From a bacterium D16-34 (GTDB lineage Bacteria > Actinomycetota > Coriobacteriia > Coriobacteriales > Eggerthellaceae): a DNA stretch of 64,000 bases. The position numbers were made by a program, and so were the translations under genes. Positions 35,873 through 44,270 of the stretch are shown here, piece by piece. Numbering within the stretch: position 1 is the first letter of the stretch; each line of letters begins with the position of its first letter. The stretch is from contig RAZB01000003.1 in the NCBI GenBank assembly GCA_003612515.1, positions 186,001-250,000 of the forward strand, written 5' to 3'. The notes below the pieces were generated by a model, which did not search any database, was not told the DNA's origin, and saw nothing but the letters and a program-made list of their open reading frames with translations.

Positions 35873-38479
35873 CTCGATAAACCCAACGCGGTAGTTTTTA
35901 AACACCGCTTCGCCACGTTCTTGAGAAGCATCCAGGTCAACGTCAGCTGCAATACTGAAGTCATGGTCTTCATCACTGTCGTGGAATATCTGACGAACAC
36001 GCCATACGTGGTCGCTCGCCTCATCGGCTTCATCAACAATAAAATAAGCGTTTGATCGGGCATCGGCGTCAATAGACACATCTTGGTGTGCCTCATAAAA
36101 TGCATCGAGCGCATCAGTCCAAGCACGCACGCCAAAGTCCCATTCGCCATCAAGCACACCAAGCTCTTCGGGCTTATCTTGTGCAGCCAGTCGCACGCGA
36201 GTAAACAAGGCATTGCGCACCAAAAGCGTCAGCGCTCGCCTGTCTTTTACCACGGCATCCGAAGCCACGTATCCGCTCACTTCTTGTTCAACAGACGCTC
36301 CCAGTCCCGCCCATTCGTCAACGAGGCTTGAGTCGGTTGTGCGAATAACCAAGCCGAGCCACTCAATAATGTCCCAGAGCTGATCAGTGCGTTTATCAAG
36401 CGGAATGGTTTTGTCGAGCACGCGATATATATCAGAGAGATAGCGCAAAAACGTACCTTCGGAGCGTGCGATGTTGTACTTATTTACATATGTTTTGAAG
36501 TCCGCCGCGCACTCCAACATATCACGCAACACGCTTTTTGGCTCGAGTTCATAATCTCGTGCCCACGGAACTTCTTTGCAGTAGTGCGCAAAGGCTGCCT
36601 CCAGCAGATCTTCAAGCGGTCGCGGATAAGTCACCTCTTCTAGCCGCTCCAGACGCTCTTCGTAAGGAATGCCATCGGCCTTCATTGCCGACATTGCTTC
36701 ATCGCGCGCAATTCGCTGCTGGGCACGCAGTACCTGCCGAGGGTTCTCTAGCGTTGCCTCAGCCGCGGAGATCACATCGTAGGCATACGTCTCGTCTTCA
36801 GGATCAAACAGCTCAAGCGCTGCGAGCAAAAATGGTGATAGCGGCTGATCAAGAGCAAAATCGTCCGGCAGTTCAACCGTGAGCGAGTACATAGCGCCAC
36901 CGTCACTATCTTCGTCACGCACAACAACGCCGCCATCAAGCAAGATGTCAAATATCTCTGCCGCATGCGCACGCAAACGCGCTTTTTGCTCATCTGTTTG
37001 AGCCGAAGCATCAATCAGATCAAGGACGTTTTGCCAGGCGTCTCCCCCTCGCGATACCACCGACAACACCATTGCATGCGTAATTCGCATACGCGGAGTC
37101 AACTTTTCGGGTTCGCTCTCAATCAAGCGCTTGAACGTTTTTTCATCCCAGGTCACAAAGCCTTCAGGCGGACGCTTTTTGTGAATCTTGCGCAGCTTTT
37201 TCGGGTCATCGCCGGCTTTTGCAAGCGCTTTTGCGTTCTCGATCTCATGCTCGGGCGCAAGGGCGATAACCCGGCCTTCAGTATCAAAGCCACTTCTTCC
37301 TGCACGACCCGCTATCTGGTGAAACTCACGCACGCGAAGGCGACGCATTTTTGTGCCGTCATACTTTGTAAGCTGCGTTAGCACCACGGTGTGAATTGGC
37401 ACGTTGATGCCTACTCCGAGCGTATCGGTGCCACAAATTACCGGCAAAAGTCCCATCTGAGCAAGCTTTTCTACCAGCAGACGGTATCGCGGAAGCATGC
37501 CTGCATGATGCACACCCACGCCGGCCAAGAGCAAACGCTGCAATATTTTGCCAAAAGCGGTAGTAAAGCGCGTGCCTTTAATAGCCTGTTTGATTGCTTC
37601 GCGTTGCTCTTTGCTCGCCACGCCGTAGCTCGCCAAACTCTGAGCTGACGCAAGGGCGGCATCTTGAGCAAAGTGCACAATATAAAGCGGTCCTTCGTCG
37701 TTTCGAAGTGCAAGCTCAACTGTTCCCTCAAGAGGCGTGAGCGAATACTCATAACTCAGCGGCACCGGACGCGGCGCATCTACAACCATGTCAACCGTGC
37801 GTTTCGTGCGCTGCTCAAGATCTGCGGCGATAGTTGTCATGTCGCCTAAGGTCGCGCTCATGAGCAAAAACTGCGCATTTTCAAGTGTCAAAAGCGGCAC
37901 TTGCCACGCCCAACCGCGATCATGGTCACTATAAAAGTGAAACTCGTCCATAATGACACATGCGATGTCGCTATCGACACCCTGACGCAGCGCATCGATA
38001 GCCAAAATCTCAGCGGTACAACAAATCACTGGTGCGTCGGTGTTAATAGCGCTATCGCCGGTAATCATGCCAACATTTTCGCGACCAAGCACATCAACCA
38101 TGTCGAAAAACTTTTCGCTCACCAGTGCTTTTATAGGCGCAGTGTAGTAAGCACGCTTCCCGGTTGCCAGCGCCATGAAGCACATGCCCTGCGCTACCAA
38201 TGACTTGCCAGACCCGGTCGGCGTGCCCAAAATGACGTTGTCTCCTACCGCCAAATCCATAAGCGCATCTTCTTGGTGCGGCCACGGCTCAATGCCGCGA
38301 TCCTCCACCCATTCCAAAAAGGTTTCGAGCGCCTCTGTCGGAGAGAGCAGATCCCCTTCGCCAGTTTCTGCCCAAGGCAAACGCCATCCAAGTGACCCTG
38401 GTTCAAACGGGTCAGCTGGATCAACAGGCGTTGCTTCTAAAACGACTTCTTCGGCTGCAGAGGAAACGTCATCGACCAT
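35864..38479 (-). CDS. DEAD/DEAH-box (SKI2-like) helicase with DUF3516 C-terminal region
   Basis: The protein is about 871 residues from the ATG at 38479 (MVDDVSSAAEE), preceded by GAGGGT. Helicase motifs: Walker A GTPTGSGKSLVA, motif II MDEFHFYSD (DEFH box), motif III LMSATLGD, and motif VI QIAGRAGRSGFD. The ~400 residues after the helicase core match the actinobacterial DUF3516 extension. SKI2-like helicases unwind RNA or DNA 3'-5'; the bacterial role is not settled. The start lies 1 base after the HIT-protein stop, so the genes are coupled. An open frame 63 bases longer would overlap the HIT gene. Confidence 0.9.
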   Translation of the reverse strand: MVDDVSSAAEEVVLEATPVDPADPFEPGSLGWRLPWAETGEGDLLSPTEALETFLEWVEDRGIEPWPHQEDALMDLAVGDNVILGTPTGSGKSLVAQGMCFMALATGKRAYYTAPIKALVSEKFFDMVDVLGRENVGMITGDSAINTDAPVICCTAEILAIDALRQGVDSDIACVIMDEFHFYSDHDRGWAWQVPLLTLENAQFLLMSATLGDMTTIAADLEQRTKRTVDMVVDAPRPVPLSYEYSLTPLEGTVELALRNDEGPLYIVHFAQDAALASAQSLASYGVASKEQREAIKQAIKGTRFTTAFGKILQRLLLAGVGVHHAGMLPRYRLLVEKLAQMGLLPVICGTDTLGVGINVPIHTVVLTQLTKYDGTKMRRLRVREFHQIAGRAGRSGFDTEGRVIALAPEHEIENAKALAKAGDDPKKLRKIHKKRPPEGFVTWDEKTFKRLIESEPEKLTPRMRITHAMVLSVVSRGGDAWQNVLDLIDASAQTDEQKARLRAHAAEIFDILLDGGVVVRDEDSDGGAMYSLTVELPDDFALDQPLSPFLLAALELFDPEDETYAYDVISAAEATLENPRQVLRAQQRIARDEAMSAMKADGIPYEERLERLEEVTYPRPLEDLLEAAFAHYCKEVPWARDYELEPKSVLRDMLECAADFKTYVNKYNIARSEGTFLRYLSDIYRVLDKTIPLDKRTDQLWDIIEWLGLVIRTTDSSLVDEWAGLGASVEQEVSGYVASDAVVKDRRALTLLVRNALFTRVRLAAQDKPEELGVLDGEWDFGVRAWTDALDAFYEAHQDVSIDADARSNAYFIVDEADEASDHVWRVRQIFHDSDEDHDFSIAADVDLDASQERGEAVFKNYRVGFIEQI

Positions 38480-38480
38480 G

Positions 38481-38849
38481 TTATTCGTTACCCTCAATTC
38501 GCTGAGAGTTTTCGAAAGTAAAGCGACCCATCTTGGTGCCACCTAAAATATGCAAGTGCAAATGTCCTACGGTAGCCGCCGAATCTGGACCGGTGTTGAT
38601 GACCGTACGGAAGCCCGATTCGTCAACGCCTTTAATCTTTGCAACTTCAGGCACCACTGAAAGCAAATGCCCCAACAAATCCGTCGGCACGCCATCGGCT
38701 AAGTTGTCGAAATGCTGCTTGGGTACAATCAGCGTGTGAACTGGCGCTTCTGGCTCGATGTCGTCAAACGCATAACACACGTCATCTTCGTAAACCTTTT
38801 TCGAGGGGATTTCTCCTTCGACAATTTTGCAAAACAAACAATCTTGCAT
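38481..38849 (-). CDS. HIT-family protein (HINT-type nucleotide phosphoramidase)
   Basis: This 122-residue protein has an N-terminal Cys pair (CLFCKIVEGEIPS) and the histidine triad GHLHLHILGG typical of HINT hydrolases, which cleave AMP-lysine or AMP-amino acid phosphoramidates. It is full length. It is followed 1 base later by the DUF3516 helicase in the same operon, a pairing also seen in other actinobacteria (recalled, not checked). Confidence 0.92.
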   Translation of the reverse strand: MQDCLFCKIVEGEIPSKKVYEDDVCYAFDDIEPEAPVHTLIVPKQHFDNLADGVPTDLLGHLLSVVPEVAKIKGVDESGFRTVINTGPDSAATVGHLHLHILGGTKMGRFTFENSQRIEGNE

Positions 38850-39020
38850 ACTTCAATCCTTTCCAAATCAGCTCCGAACACACCACGAGCTTGGTGTGTT
38901 CGCAAGGAGTTTCTTCAAAGAACCAATCAACTTGAATTTCATCTTATCGCAAAATGCCGATTGTTGCGCCGACGTCTCATGACTTTGGGACGCCCACTGC
39001 CTTTGCGGCACGCCGCGCCG

Positions 39021-39106
39021 GCCGCTACGACCCTCCCGGCGCTGCGACCCGCTCGGCGCCGCGTCCCGCTCGGCGCTGCGACTCCACCGGCCCGGCCAGC
39101 GCCGCC
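39021..39106. repeat. GC-rich 17-bp tandem repeat (about 5 units)
   Basis: Units GCGCTGCGACCCGCTCG (39039-39055), GCGCCGCGTCCCGCTCG (39056-39072) and GCGCTGCGACTCCACCG (39073-39089) are clear. They are flanked by more diverged units at 39021-39038 and 39090-39106. Confidence 0.75.
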
Positions 39107-39178
39107 TCGCCGCTGTGGCGATCGCAGCATAACCCCTGGTCGCAAAAATTCGCCACTCAAAACTGCTCGTATTTTTCA

Positions 39179-39311
39179 AGGTTTTGGCTGGAAAAGTGCC
39201 CTAGTCGGGGAAATGCCACATGATTTCAGAGTCAAAAACACCGACGAGGGCACTTTTTAAACCAATTTGCTATCAGATTCCCCGACTAGAGGCATTTTCC
39301 AGCCAAAACCT
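39179..39311. repeat. Nested inverted repeat (MITE-like or structured RNA)
   Basis: A 34-base arm at 39179-39212 (AGGTTTTGGCTGGAAAAGTG and on) is inverted at 39278-39311 with only a short imperfect centre. Part of the left arm (39192-39208) also pairs with 39241-39257 over 17 bases with one mismatch. The left arm can therefore fold with either partner. No transposase is nearby. Confidence 0.7.
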
Positions 39312-39618
39312 CGCTTTTTGCAATACTTTTCCCCTCTCCCCACCAAGATCGCCTCGCATACAAAGCAAAGAAATAGCATCAACTTTGCAACGCCGCGTCA
39401 AGCACCGTCCAACCTCGTGCGATCTCCTCAAGTTGCAATCTACAATGAAATGACAACGTGCGGCGTGCGGTGCGACGGGTTGTGGCTCTGCGGCGAAGTG
39501 TCACGACGGGTTGCGAGCTGCGACGCAGCGGCAACATGGGCTGTGGCGTGCAGCACGACGGCGAAGCGGCGCACTCATCTACCCGCCAATTTTGTAACCT
39601 TACATCAAGAAAGCAACT

Positions 39619-41193
39619 ATGATCCAAGACAACGCCATTTGGGTAGCTCAAGGCGAAAATCCAATACACCTCCTTCTCAACCAGGCAAATCGCCACGGCC
39701 TCATTGCTGGCGCTTCGGGCACCGGCAAGACCGTAACCCTCAAAACTATCGCTCAAGGCTTTTCGCAAGCAGGCGTACCTGTCTTTGTTGCTGACGTCAA
39801 AGGAGACGTGACCGGCATGGCGCAAGCCGGAGACGATACCGACAAACTGCGCGAACGCCTACAAAAACTTGGCGCCGCAGATGCGTGGGTTCCGCAAGCT
39901 TGTCCGGTGCACATTTGGGATATGCTTGGGGATGCAGGTATCCCAGTACGCATCACCGTCTCCGATATGGGATCTGAGTTGTTGTCTCGGATGCTCAATC
40001 TGACCGACGTGCAATCAGGTGTTCTTGACATTGTTTTCCATGTTGCCGATGAACAGCAGCTTCTTCTTATTGACCTCAAGGATTTGCGCTCGATGCTCGC
40101 TTATGTAGACGAGCACTCAAAAGAGCTCGAAACCACGTACGGTCGCGTGTCTTCGCAGTCCATTGGTGCTATTTTGCGCGCTTTGCTCTCTATTGAAGAC
40201 GAAGGCGCGAACCTTTTCTTTGGCGAACCATCGCTTGACTTGCAAGACTGGTTTGCAAACAACAAAGACGGACAAGGCTACATCAACATTCTCAATGCTA
40301 GCAAACTTATCCAAAGCCCACAGATATATGCCATGTTTTTGCTCTGGATGCTTTCAGAGCTTTTTGAAACCCTGCCCGAAGCCGGAGATCTCGACAAACC
40401 AAAGTTCGTCTTTTTCTTCGACGAAGCACACCTGCTGTTCAACAACATGCCCGCCGACCTTCGCAACAAGATTATCCAGGTCGTAAAACTCATCCGCTCA
40501 AAAGGCGTAGGACTATATTTCATCACACAGTCTCCCTCCGACATTCCCGACGAGGTATTGGCGCAGCTCTCCAATCGCGTGCAGCACGGACTGCGAGCCT
40601 ACACGCCAGCCGAGCAGAAAAACATCAAAGCAGCCGCAGCCGCCTTTCGCGAAAATCCCAATCTTGATGCACAAGCCGCCCTGCAAGAACTCGGCACCGG
40701 CGAGGCGCTCATCTCTTTCCTCAACGAAGAGGGCCAGCCAAGCATCGTGGAGCGCGCAATGGTGATAGCACCACAATGCCAAATGGGCAAAGCGGATGAC
40801 GCAGCTATCGAGGCAGCGCTGAGCGCCCAGGGCGAACTGATGGAGAAATACGGGCAAGCGATTGATCGCGAAAGTGCTTTTGAGATGCTCTCCGCCCAAG
40901 AAGCGCAAGCAAAAGAAGCCGATGCACTAAATCAGGAACGCGAAGCTTTGCAAAAAGAGCGCGAAGCCCTCGAAAAGGCACAGGCGAAAGAAGCCGAAAA
41001 GGCGCAACGCGAAGCCGAAAAAGAGGCTAAGCGACAAGCGAAAGCTGCCGAAAAGGAAGCCGAGCGCCAAGCAAAGGCAGCAGCAAAAGAGCAAGAGCGT
41101 GCCGCCAAAGCAGTTCAATCCATGGTTGGGAAATTCGGTCGCGAAGCTGGCAAGCAACTTCTGCGTGGGCTTTTTGGCAACTTGCGCCGTTAA
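39619..41193 (+). CDS. HerA-like ATPase (DUF853 family)
   Basis: This 524-residue protein has Walker A GASGTGKT (residues 31-38), FVADVKGDVTGMA, Walker B FVFFFDEAHLLF, sensor FITQSPSDIPD and LSNRVQHGLRAYTP, all typical of the DUF853/YjgR branch of the FtsK/HerA superfamily. From about residue 415 a charged Glu/Lys/Ala/Gln-rich helix (QAKEADALNQEREALQKERE) forms a long coiled coil. It ends VGKFGREAGKQLLRGLFG. The function of DUF853 is not known; DNA pumping is inferred from the fold. The ribosome-binding site is weak (AAGAAAG). Confidence 0.88.
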   Translation: MIQDNAIWVAQGENPIHLLLNQANRHGLIAGASGTGKTVTLKTIAQGFSQAGVPVFVADVKGDVTGMAQAGDDTDKLRERLQKLGAADAWVPQACPVHIWDMLGDAGIPVRITVSDMGSELLSRMLNLTDVQSGVLDIVFHVADEQQLLLIDLKDLRSMLAYVDEHSKELETTYGRVSSQSIGAILRALLSIEDEGANLFFGEPSLDLQDWFANNKDGQGYINILNASKLIQSPQIYAMFLLWMLSELFETLPEAGDLDKPKFVFFFDEAHLLFNNMPADLRNKIIQVVKLIRSKGVGLYFITQSPSDIPDEVLAQLSNRVQHGLRAYTPAEQKNIKAAAAAFRENPNLDAQAALQELGTGEALISFLNEEGQPSIVERAMVIAPQCQMGKADDAAIEAALSAQGELMEKYGQAIDRESAFEMLSAQEAQAKEADALNQEREALQKEREALEKAQAKEAEKAQREAEKEAKRQAKAAEKEAERQAKAAAKEQERAAKAVQSMVGKFGREAGKQLLRGLFGNLRR

Positions 41194-41529
41194 GCAACCC
41201 ACCCATCTGTCACAAATATCTCACATCTCGACGCGTCTGGCGGGGCGTATCTCGTGCGGTATTTTTCCGATCGTCAACAACGTGGTGTCAAAGGTGACAG
41301 ACACTATTCAAACAAAATACTTTTTTGCAGTTTCGTTAAACCCTGACCACGGCAATCATACAAAACCCTGATCAGACACATAATCTACTACTTGTTTCCT
41401 ATTATACAACCAGAACACTAAGGGCACCCAGATGACCCTCATCCAAGGTCATCAGCCCCGCAGGCACGGCGTAACAATCCATCACCTTACAAGTAAAAAC
41501 GGTGATGGCAATTCAGGAAAGGAGTTGCC
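41194..41529. other. Intergenic region and structured leader before the sortase-like gene
   Basis: There is no gene in these 336 bases. AAACCCTGA is repeated at 41338-41346 and 41363-41371. The last 100 bases hold three hairpins (listed separately). I see no clear terminator for the HerA-like gene. Confidence 0.5.
41431..41529 (+). promoter_or_regulatory. Structured 5' leader of the sortase-like gene
   Basis: Three stems lie in order: GATGACC/GGTCATC (41431-41437 with 41447-41453), CCATCACC/GGTGATGG (41479-41486 with 41501-41508), and GGCAA/TTGCC (41507-41511 with 41525-41529). The last encloses the Shine-Dalgarno AAAGGAG and shares two bases with stem 2, so stems 2 and 3 compete. I do not recognise a known riboswitch class. 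Confidence 0.5.
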
Positions 41530-42381
41530 ATGAACAGCGAGAAAACGCAAAAGGTCTCAATCATCGTCATAGCTTCAATTTGTGTGGTCTTAGGTTTGGG
41601 TGGCATAGCGTTTGCCATTCAAAACCCGGGTGTTGCAAACGCTGCTGAAGTTGCACCATTTGTAGAAGAAGATATTAACGAAACTGTTTTTGAAGCAGCC
41701 CCACCAGCTGATGAGGAAAATCTCACAACTACCTTAGAAGATGCAAGCGCAGATGTCGAAGAGATTCAAGAGCAACAAGCCGCAGAGCAAAAAGAATCAC
41801 TTGCAGAAAGCGTAGCTGAAGAGCAAGCCGATGTAACCGAGCCAAGCGAAGCCGCACAACCAGTCACCTCAGAAGAGCAGCCATATCAATACTCAGCATC
41901 AACTTATATTGAGCCCACCCCAGAACAAACTCCAGCGGCTGAACCCGAAGTAGAAGTGTATGAGCCCACAACGCAAAATGACACAATTGACACCTCATCA
42001 AGCGGGCTTGCTCCCGGAACTCTCAACATTGCTGGAACTATTGTTACGTATGGTGGTTCTTATATGAGCTCAAGCGCACCATCAAGTGGTGGCGGCCTTT
42101 GGATGGGATCCGATAGCACCACCGACGGTACCTGGGGATATTTTATCGGACACAACCCAGGATCGTTCTCATGTGTGATGGGATTGGGCGTCGGATCACC
42201 GGTTACGGTCTGCGACTCCAATGGCAATGAGCGCACCTACTACGCGGTTGACACGTTCACCGTTCCCGATACCACCTATTTCGAAGAAATCTCTGGTCGC
42301 GTAACAGGCTATGGCGAATCAGTTATCCTGCAAACTTGCTGCGGTGACAACGCAAACTATCGCATCGTTGTCTGCCAGTAA
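41530..42381 (+). CDS. Sortase-like secreted protein (divergent)
   Basis: This 283-residue protein has an N-terminal membrane anchor (VSIIVIASICVVLGLGGIAF), then an acidic Glu/Ala/Thr linker to about residue 160, then a compact C-terminal domain. That domain has the spacing of a sortase catalytic triad: His208 in IGHNPG, Cys270 in ILQTCCG and Arg278 in NYRIVV. Sortases join surface proteins to the cell wall at LPxTG-type motifs. The domain is short (about 120 residues) and Cys-rich (four or more Cys), unlike classical sortases. Its best local partners are the anchored proteins at 6659 and 18870. The start follows GGAAAGGAG. Confidence 0.68.
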   Translation: MNSEKTQKVSIIVIASICVVLGLGGIAFAIQNPGVANAAEVAPFVEEDINETVFEAAPPADEENLTTTLEDASADVEEIQEQQAAEQKESLAESVAEEQADVTEPSEAAQPVTSEEQPYQYSASTYIEPTPEQTPAAEPEVEVYEPTTQNDTIDTSSSGLAPGTLNIAGTIVTYGGSYMSSSAPSSGGGLWMGSDSTTDGTWGYFIGHNPGSFSCVMGLGVGSPVTVCDSNGNERTYYAVDTFTVPDTTYFEEISGRVTGYGESVILQTCCGDNANYRIVVCQ

Positions 42382-42478
42382 TTGGCGTGCTAGCAACTGA
42401 CGCACTCGTAACTGACACGCCAGCACAACGTACCAGTAATTAGCATATCGGCACGTAGCAGTACTTAACATATCGAAA
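42375..42478. repeat. Degenerate ~15-bp repeats after the sortase-like gene
   Basis: Related phrases recur: CCAGTAATTGGCGTGC (across the stop) and CCAGTAATTAGCATATC, also TAGCAACTGACGCAC, TCGTAACTGACACGC, and GCATATCGGCACGTA with ACATATCGAAAC. Units are more diverged than in the other arrays. Confidence 0.5.
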
Positions 42479-42534
42479 CCATCAGCGAGTTCCCTCCTTA
42501 AGCGGTGTATACTATTGCCACTTAAGGAGGGAAC

Positions 42535-44010
42535 ATGCAACAAACCTGGCGCCTACTACTCATGACCATCGGCGCTGCGCTCAATACGTGCACGTACGGC
42601 TTTGGTGTTTGGGGCGAAAGCACGCTTTTGACCGGCCCTGCTTTTGTGGGGGCGCAATCAGCATCATTAGTTGATTCGTATATCTTATTTGCAACCATTG
42701 GTCTTCTGGCAGCCCTTTTTGTTCGTGTTGGCATATCTTTAATCACCAATGCGAACAACAAGTACTATCTGGCTACTGGTTTGTGGGCTATGGCAATTTC
42801 TTCGATATTGCTCACAACCGGCTTATGGTCATCCTCCTCAGAACTTATCATAGTGACCGCTTTTAGCCTTGGTTGGTCGTTTGGCTGCCAACAGGTTTTC
42901 TGGATGTCGCTTTTAGTACATAACACAAACCAGCTCTCGCTTTTCTTCACCATAGAGCTTACACTCTCTGCCCTCTTTGGCCTCTTTCACATCCCTGAAG
43001 CCATACCACACGGTCTTTTTTGCGGGATTGGCCTTATCGTTTCAACACTCATAAGCGTTTACTTTGTCGTGCGCACCACCCAAGATAGCGCCTCTGAAGA
43101 ACCACCCATTGAAACCCACGCCAACAGCTATGGTGCTGCTGTGCGCGTTTTCGCCGCAATCTTTTTCTGCGTCATGGCACTACAAGTTATTGCACCCACC
43201 TTAAACTACCTTGGATTTTTAGGCGAAATCCCACCTAAGGACCAACTGTTCTCAATTACTGCCGCCAAGCTATTATCGGCACTTGCAGTCTTTTTAATTT
43301 GTCGACACATGAAAGCAAACTACTACACCACCAAAATATTCAAACTACTTACTCCAGTGCTTATCCTGTTGTTGTTTGCTGTTCCCTTCGCAAACGCTAC
43401 CTATATTTTCATCGTGCTAATCGTGAGCTCTTGCTTGCATTTCGTGGTGACCAATTCGCTTTTCTGTATAGACACGCTTCATCTTTGCAAGCGTTTCGGG
43501 CTCATTTTTGAGCTTATCTATAGTGCAAGCTATCTTTTGCTCATGTTCATCTATGCGGGGCTTGTCTTTTTAATGCCCCGTCTGGTTAACAGCGCAGATT
43601 CTGTCGAAATGATATTGCTCTTTGGTATCTTTTTCTGTGTATATCTCTTAAGCATTGGCTATGTTGCGCTCCGCAAACGCTCTAGTGCTTCTACGCCCAC
43701 AGCTATATCTGGCGAAGATGAGCCCACCGAACAAACTGCAAAGACGCCACCCGACCCTATCATCACAGCAAGTACGCAAGCGTCTATGCTGAAAGAGCAA
43801 AACGGCCTATCTGATAGAGAAGCTGAAATTGTCGCATTAATCCTTCGCGGTAAAAACGTTCCCGCTATTGCCAAAGAGCTTGTTGTTTCCCAGAATACTG
43901 TTCGCACGCACGTCAAGCGCATCTATCGCGCATGCGATGTGCATTCACGCCAAGAGCTCATTGCATATTGCGAATCGCTCAGTGTACCCATAAACGATCG
44001 CCACGCTTGA
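42535..44010 (+). CDS. LuxR-type regulator with 12-segment membrane domain
   Basis: This 491-residue protein has about twelve membrane segments (residues 1-380), then a polar linker, then a C-terminal LuxR HTH (LSDREAEIVALILRGKNVPAIAKEL, then VSQNTVRTHVKRIYRACDVHSRQ). The start has TAAGGAGGG upstream. It lies in tandem 260 bases before the Tat-exported old-yellow-enzyme gene at 44271, which it probably controls. Its N-terminal half resembles the other regulators here only in general architecture, as expected if each senses a different compound. Confidence 0.9.
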   Translation: MQQTWRLLLMTIGAALNTCTYGFGVWGESTLLTGPAFVGAQSASLVDSYILFATIGLLAALFVRVGISLITNANNKYYLATGLWAMAISSILLTTGLWSSSSELIIVTAFSLGWSFGCQQVFWMSLLVHNTNQLSLFFTIELTLSALFGLFHIPEAIPHGLFCGIGLIVSTLISVYFVVRTTQDSASEEPPIETHANSYGAAVRVFAAIFFCVMALQVIAPTLNYLGFLGEIPPKDQLFSITAAKLLSALAVFLICRHMKANYYTTKIFKLLTPVLILLLFAVPFANATYIFIVLIVSSCLHFVVTNSLFCIDTLHLCKRFGLIFELIYSASYLLLMFIYAGLVFLMPRLVNSADSVEMILLFGIFFCVYLLSIGYVALRKRSSASTPTAISGEDEPTEQTAKTPPDPIITASTQASMLKEQNGLSDREAEIVALILRGKNVPAIAKELVVSQNTVRTHVKRIYRACDVHSRQELIAYCESLSVPINDRHA

Positions 44011-44121
44011 CGATTCGCCTCACCCACCGTAAATCACCTAATCACACACTAAGATCACCCATTTTGAGACACGGTATTTAACCTCGTCGCGATAGAGTTC
44101 ACCACAAGCACAAACCTTGCG

Positions 44122-44180
44122 AAGCTTCTCTTTAAGCCAAGCTTGTCTTCAAGCCAAGCTTCTCTTTAAGCCAAACAGGG
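44122..44180. repeat. 17-bp tandem repeat, three full units
   Basis: AAGCTTCTCTTTAAGCC (44122-44138), AAGCTTGTCTTCAAGCC (44139-44155), AAGCTTCTCTTTAAGCC (44156-44172) and a partial unit follow directly. Units 1 and 3 are identical. The array lies between a LuxR gene and its likely target. Confidence 0.9.
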
Positions 44181-44198
44181 CGTGCATTGTGGGGGAAA

Positions 44199-44243
44199 CA
44201 AGATGATCGTCTTAGGTGCTTGGCCGCCTTAGGTGTCATCTTG
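44199..44243 (+). promoter_or_regulatory. Inverted plus direct repeat before the OYE-like reductase gene
   Basis: CAAGATGA (44199-44206) is inverted as TCATCTTG (44236-44243). Between them CTTAGGTG occurs twice, at 44211-44218 and 44228-44235, 17 bases apart. The element lies 27 bases before the start codon and could be a LuxR binding site or an RNA hairpin; neither is shown. Confidence 0.4.
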
Positions 44244-44270
44244 CTTCTATAGTTCAACCGAGGAGGGAAA

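Larger units (their letters stand above)
38850..39618. other. Gene-free GC-rich island with tandem and inverted repeats
   Basis: These 769 bases hold no gene I can support. Composition changes sharply: 38990-39130 and 39460-39590 are very GC-rich, while flanks are near 50%. The region contains a 17-bp tandem repeat (39021-39106), a 34-base nested inverted repeat (39179-39311) and a degenerate ~30-base repeat (39450-39560). Several open frames overlap here on both strands, but all are low-complexity (Arg/Ala/Pro-rich) and have no ribosome-binding site. Confidence 0.6.

Noticed and set aside
38712-39260. 182-codon frame and several others over the GC-rich island
   Set aside because: Overlapping low-complexity Arg/Ala/Pro frames on both strands, produced by the tandem repeats; no ribosome-binding site.
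44122-44180. Possible small CRISPR array in the 17-bp repeats
   Set aside because: Units follow directly with no spacers, and no cas genes are present.
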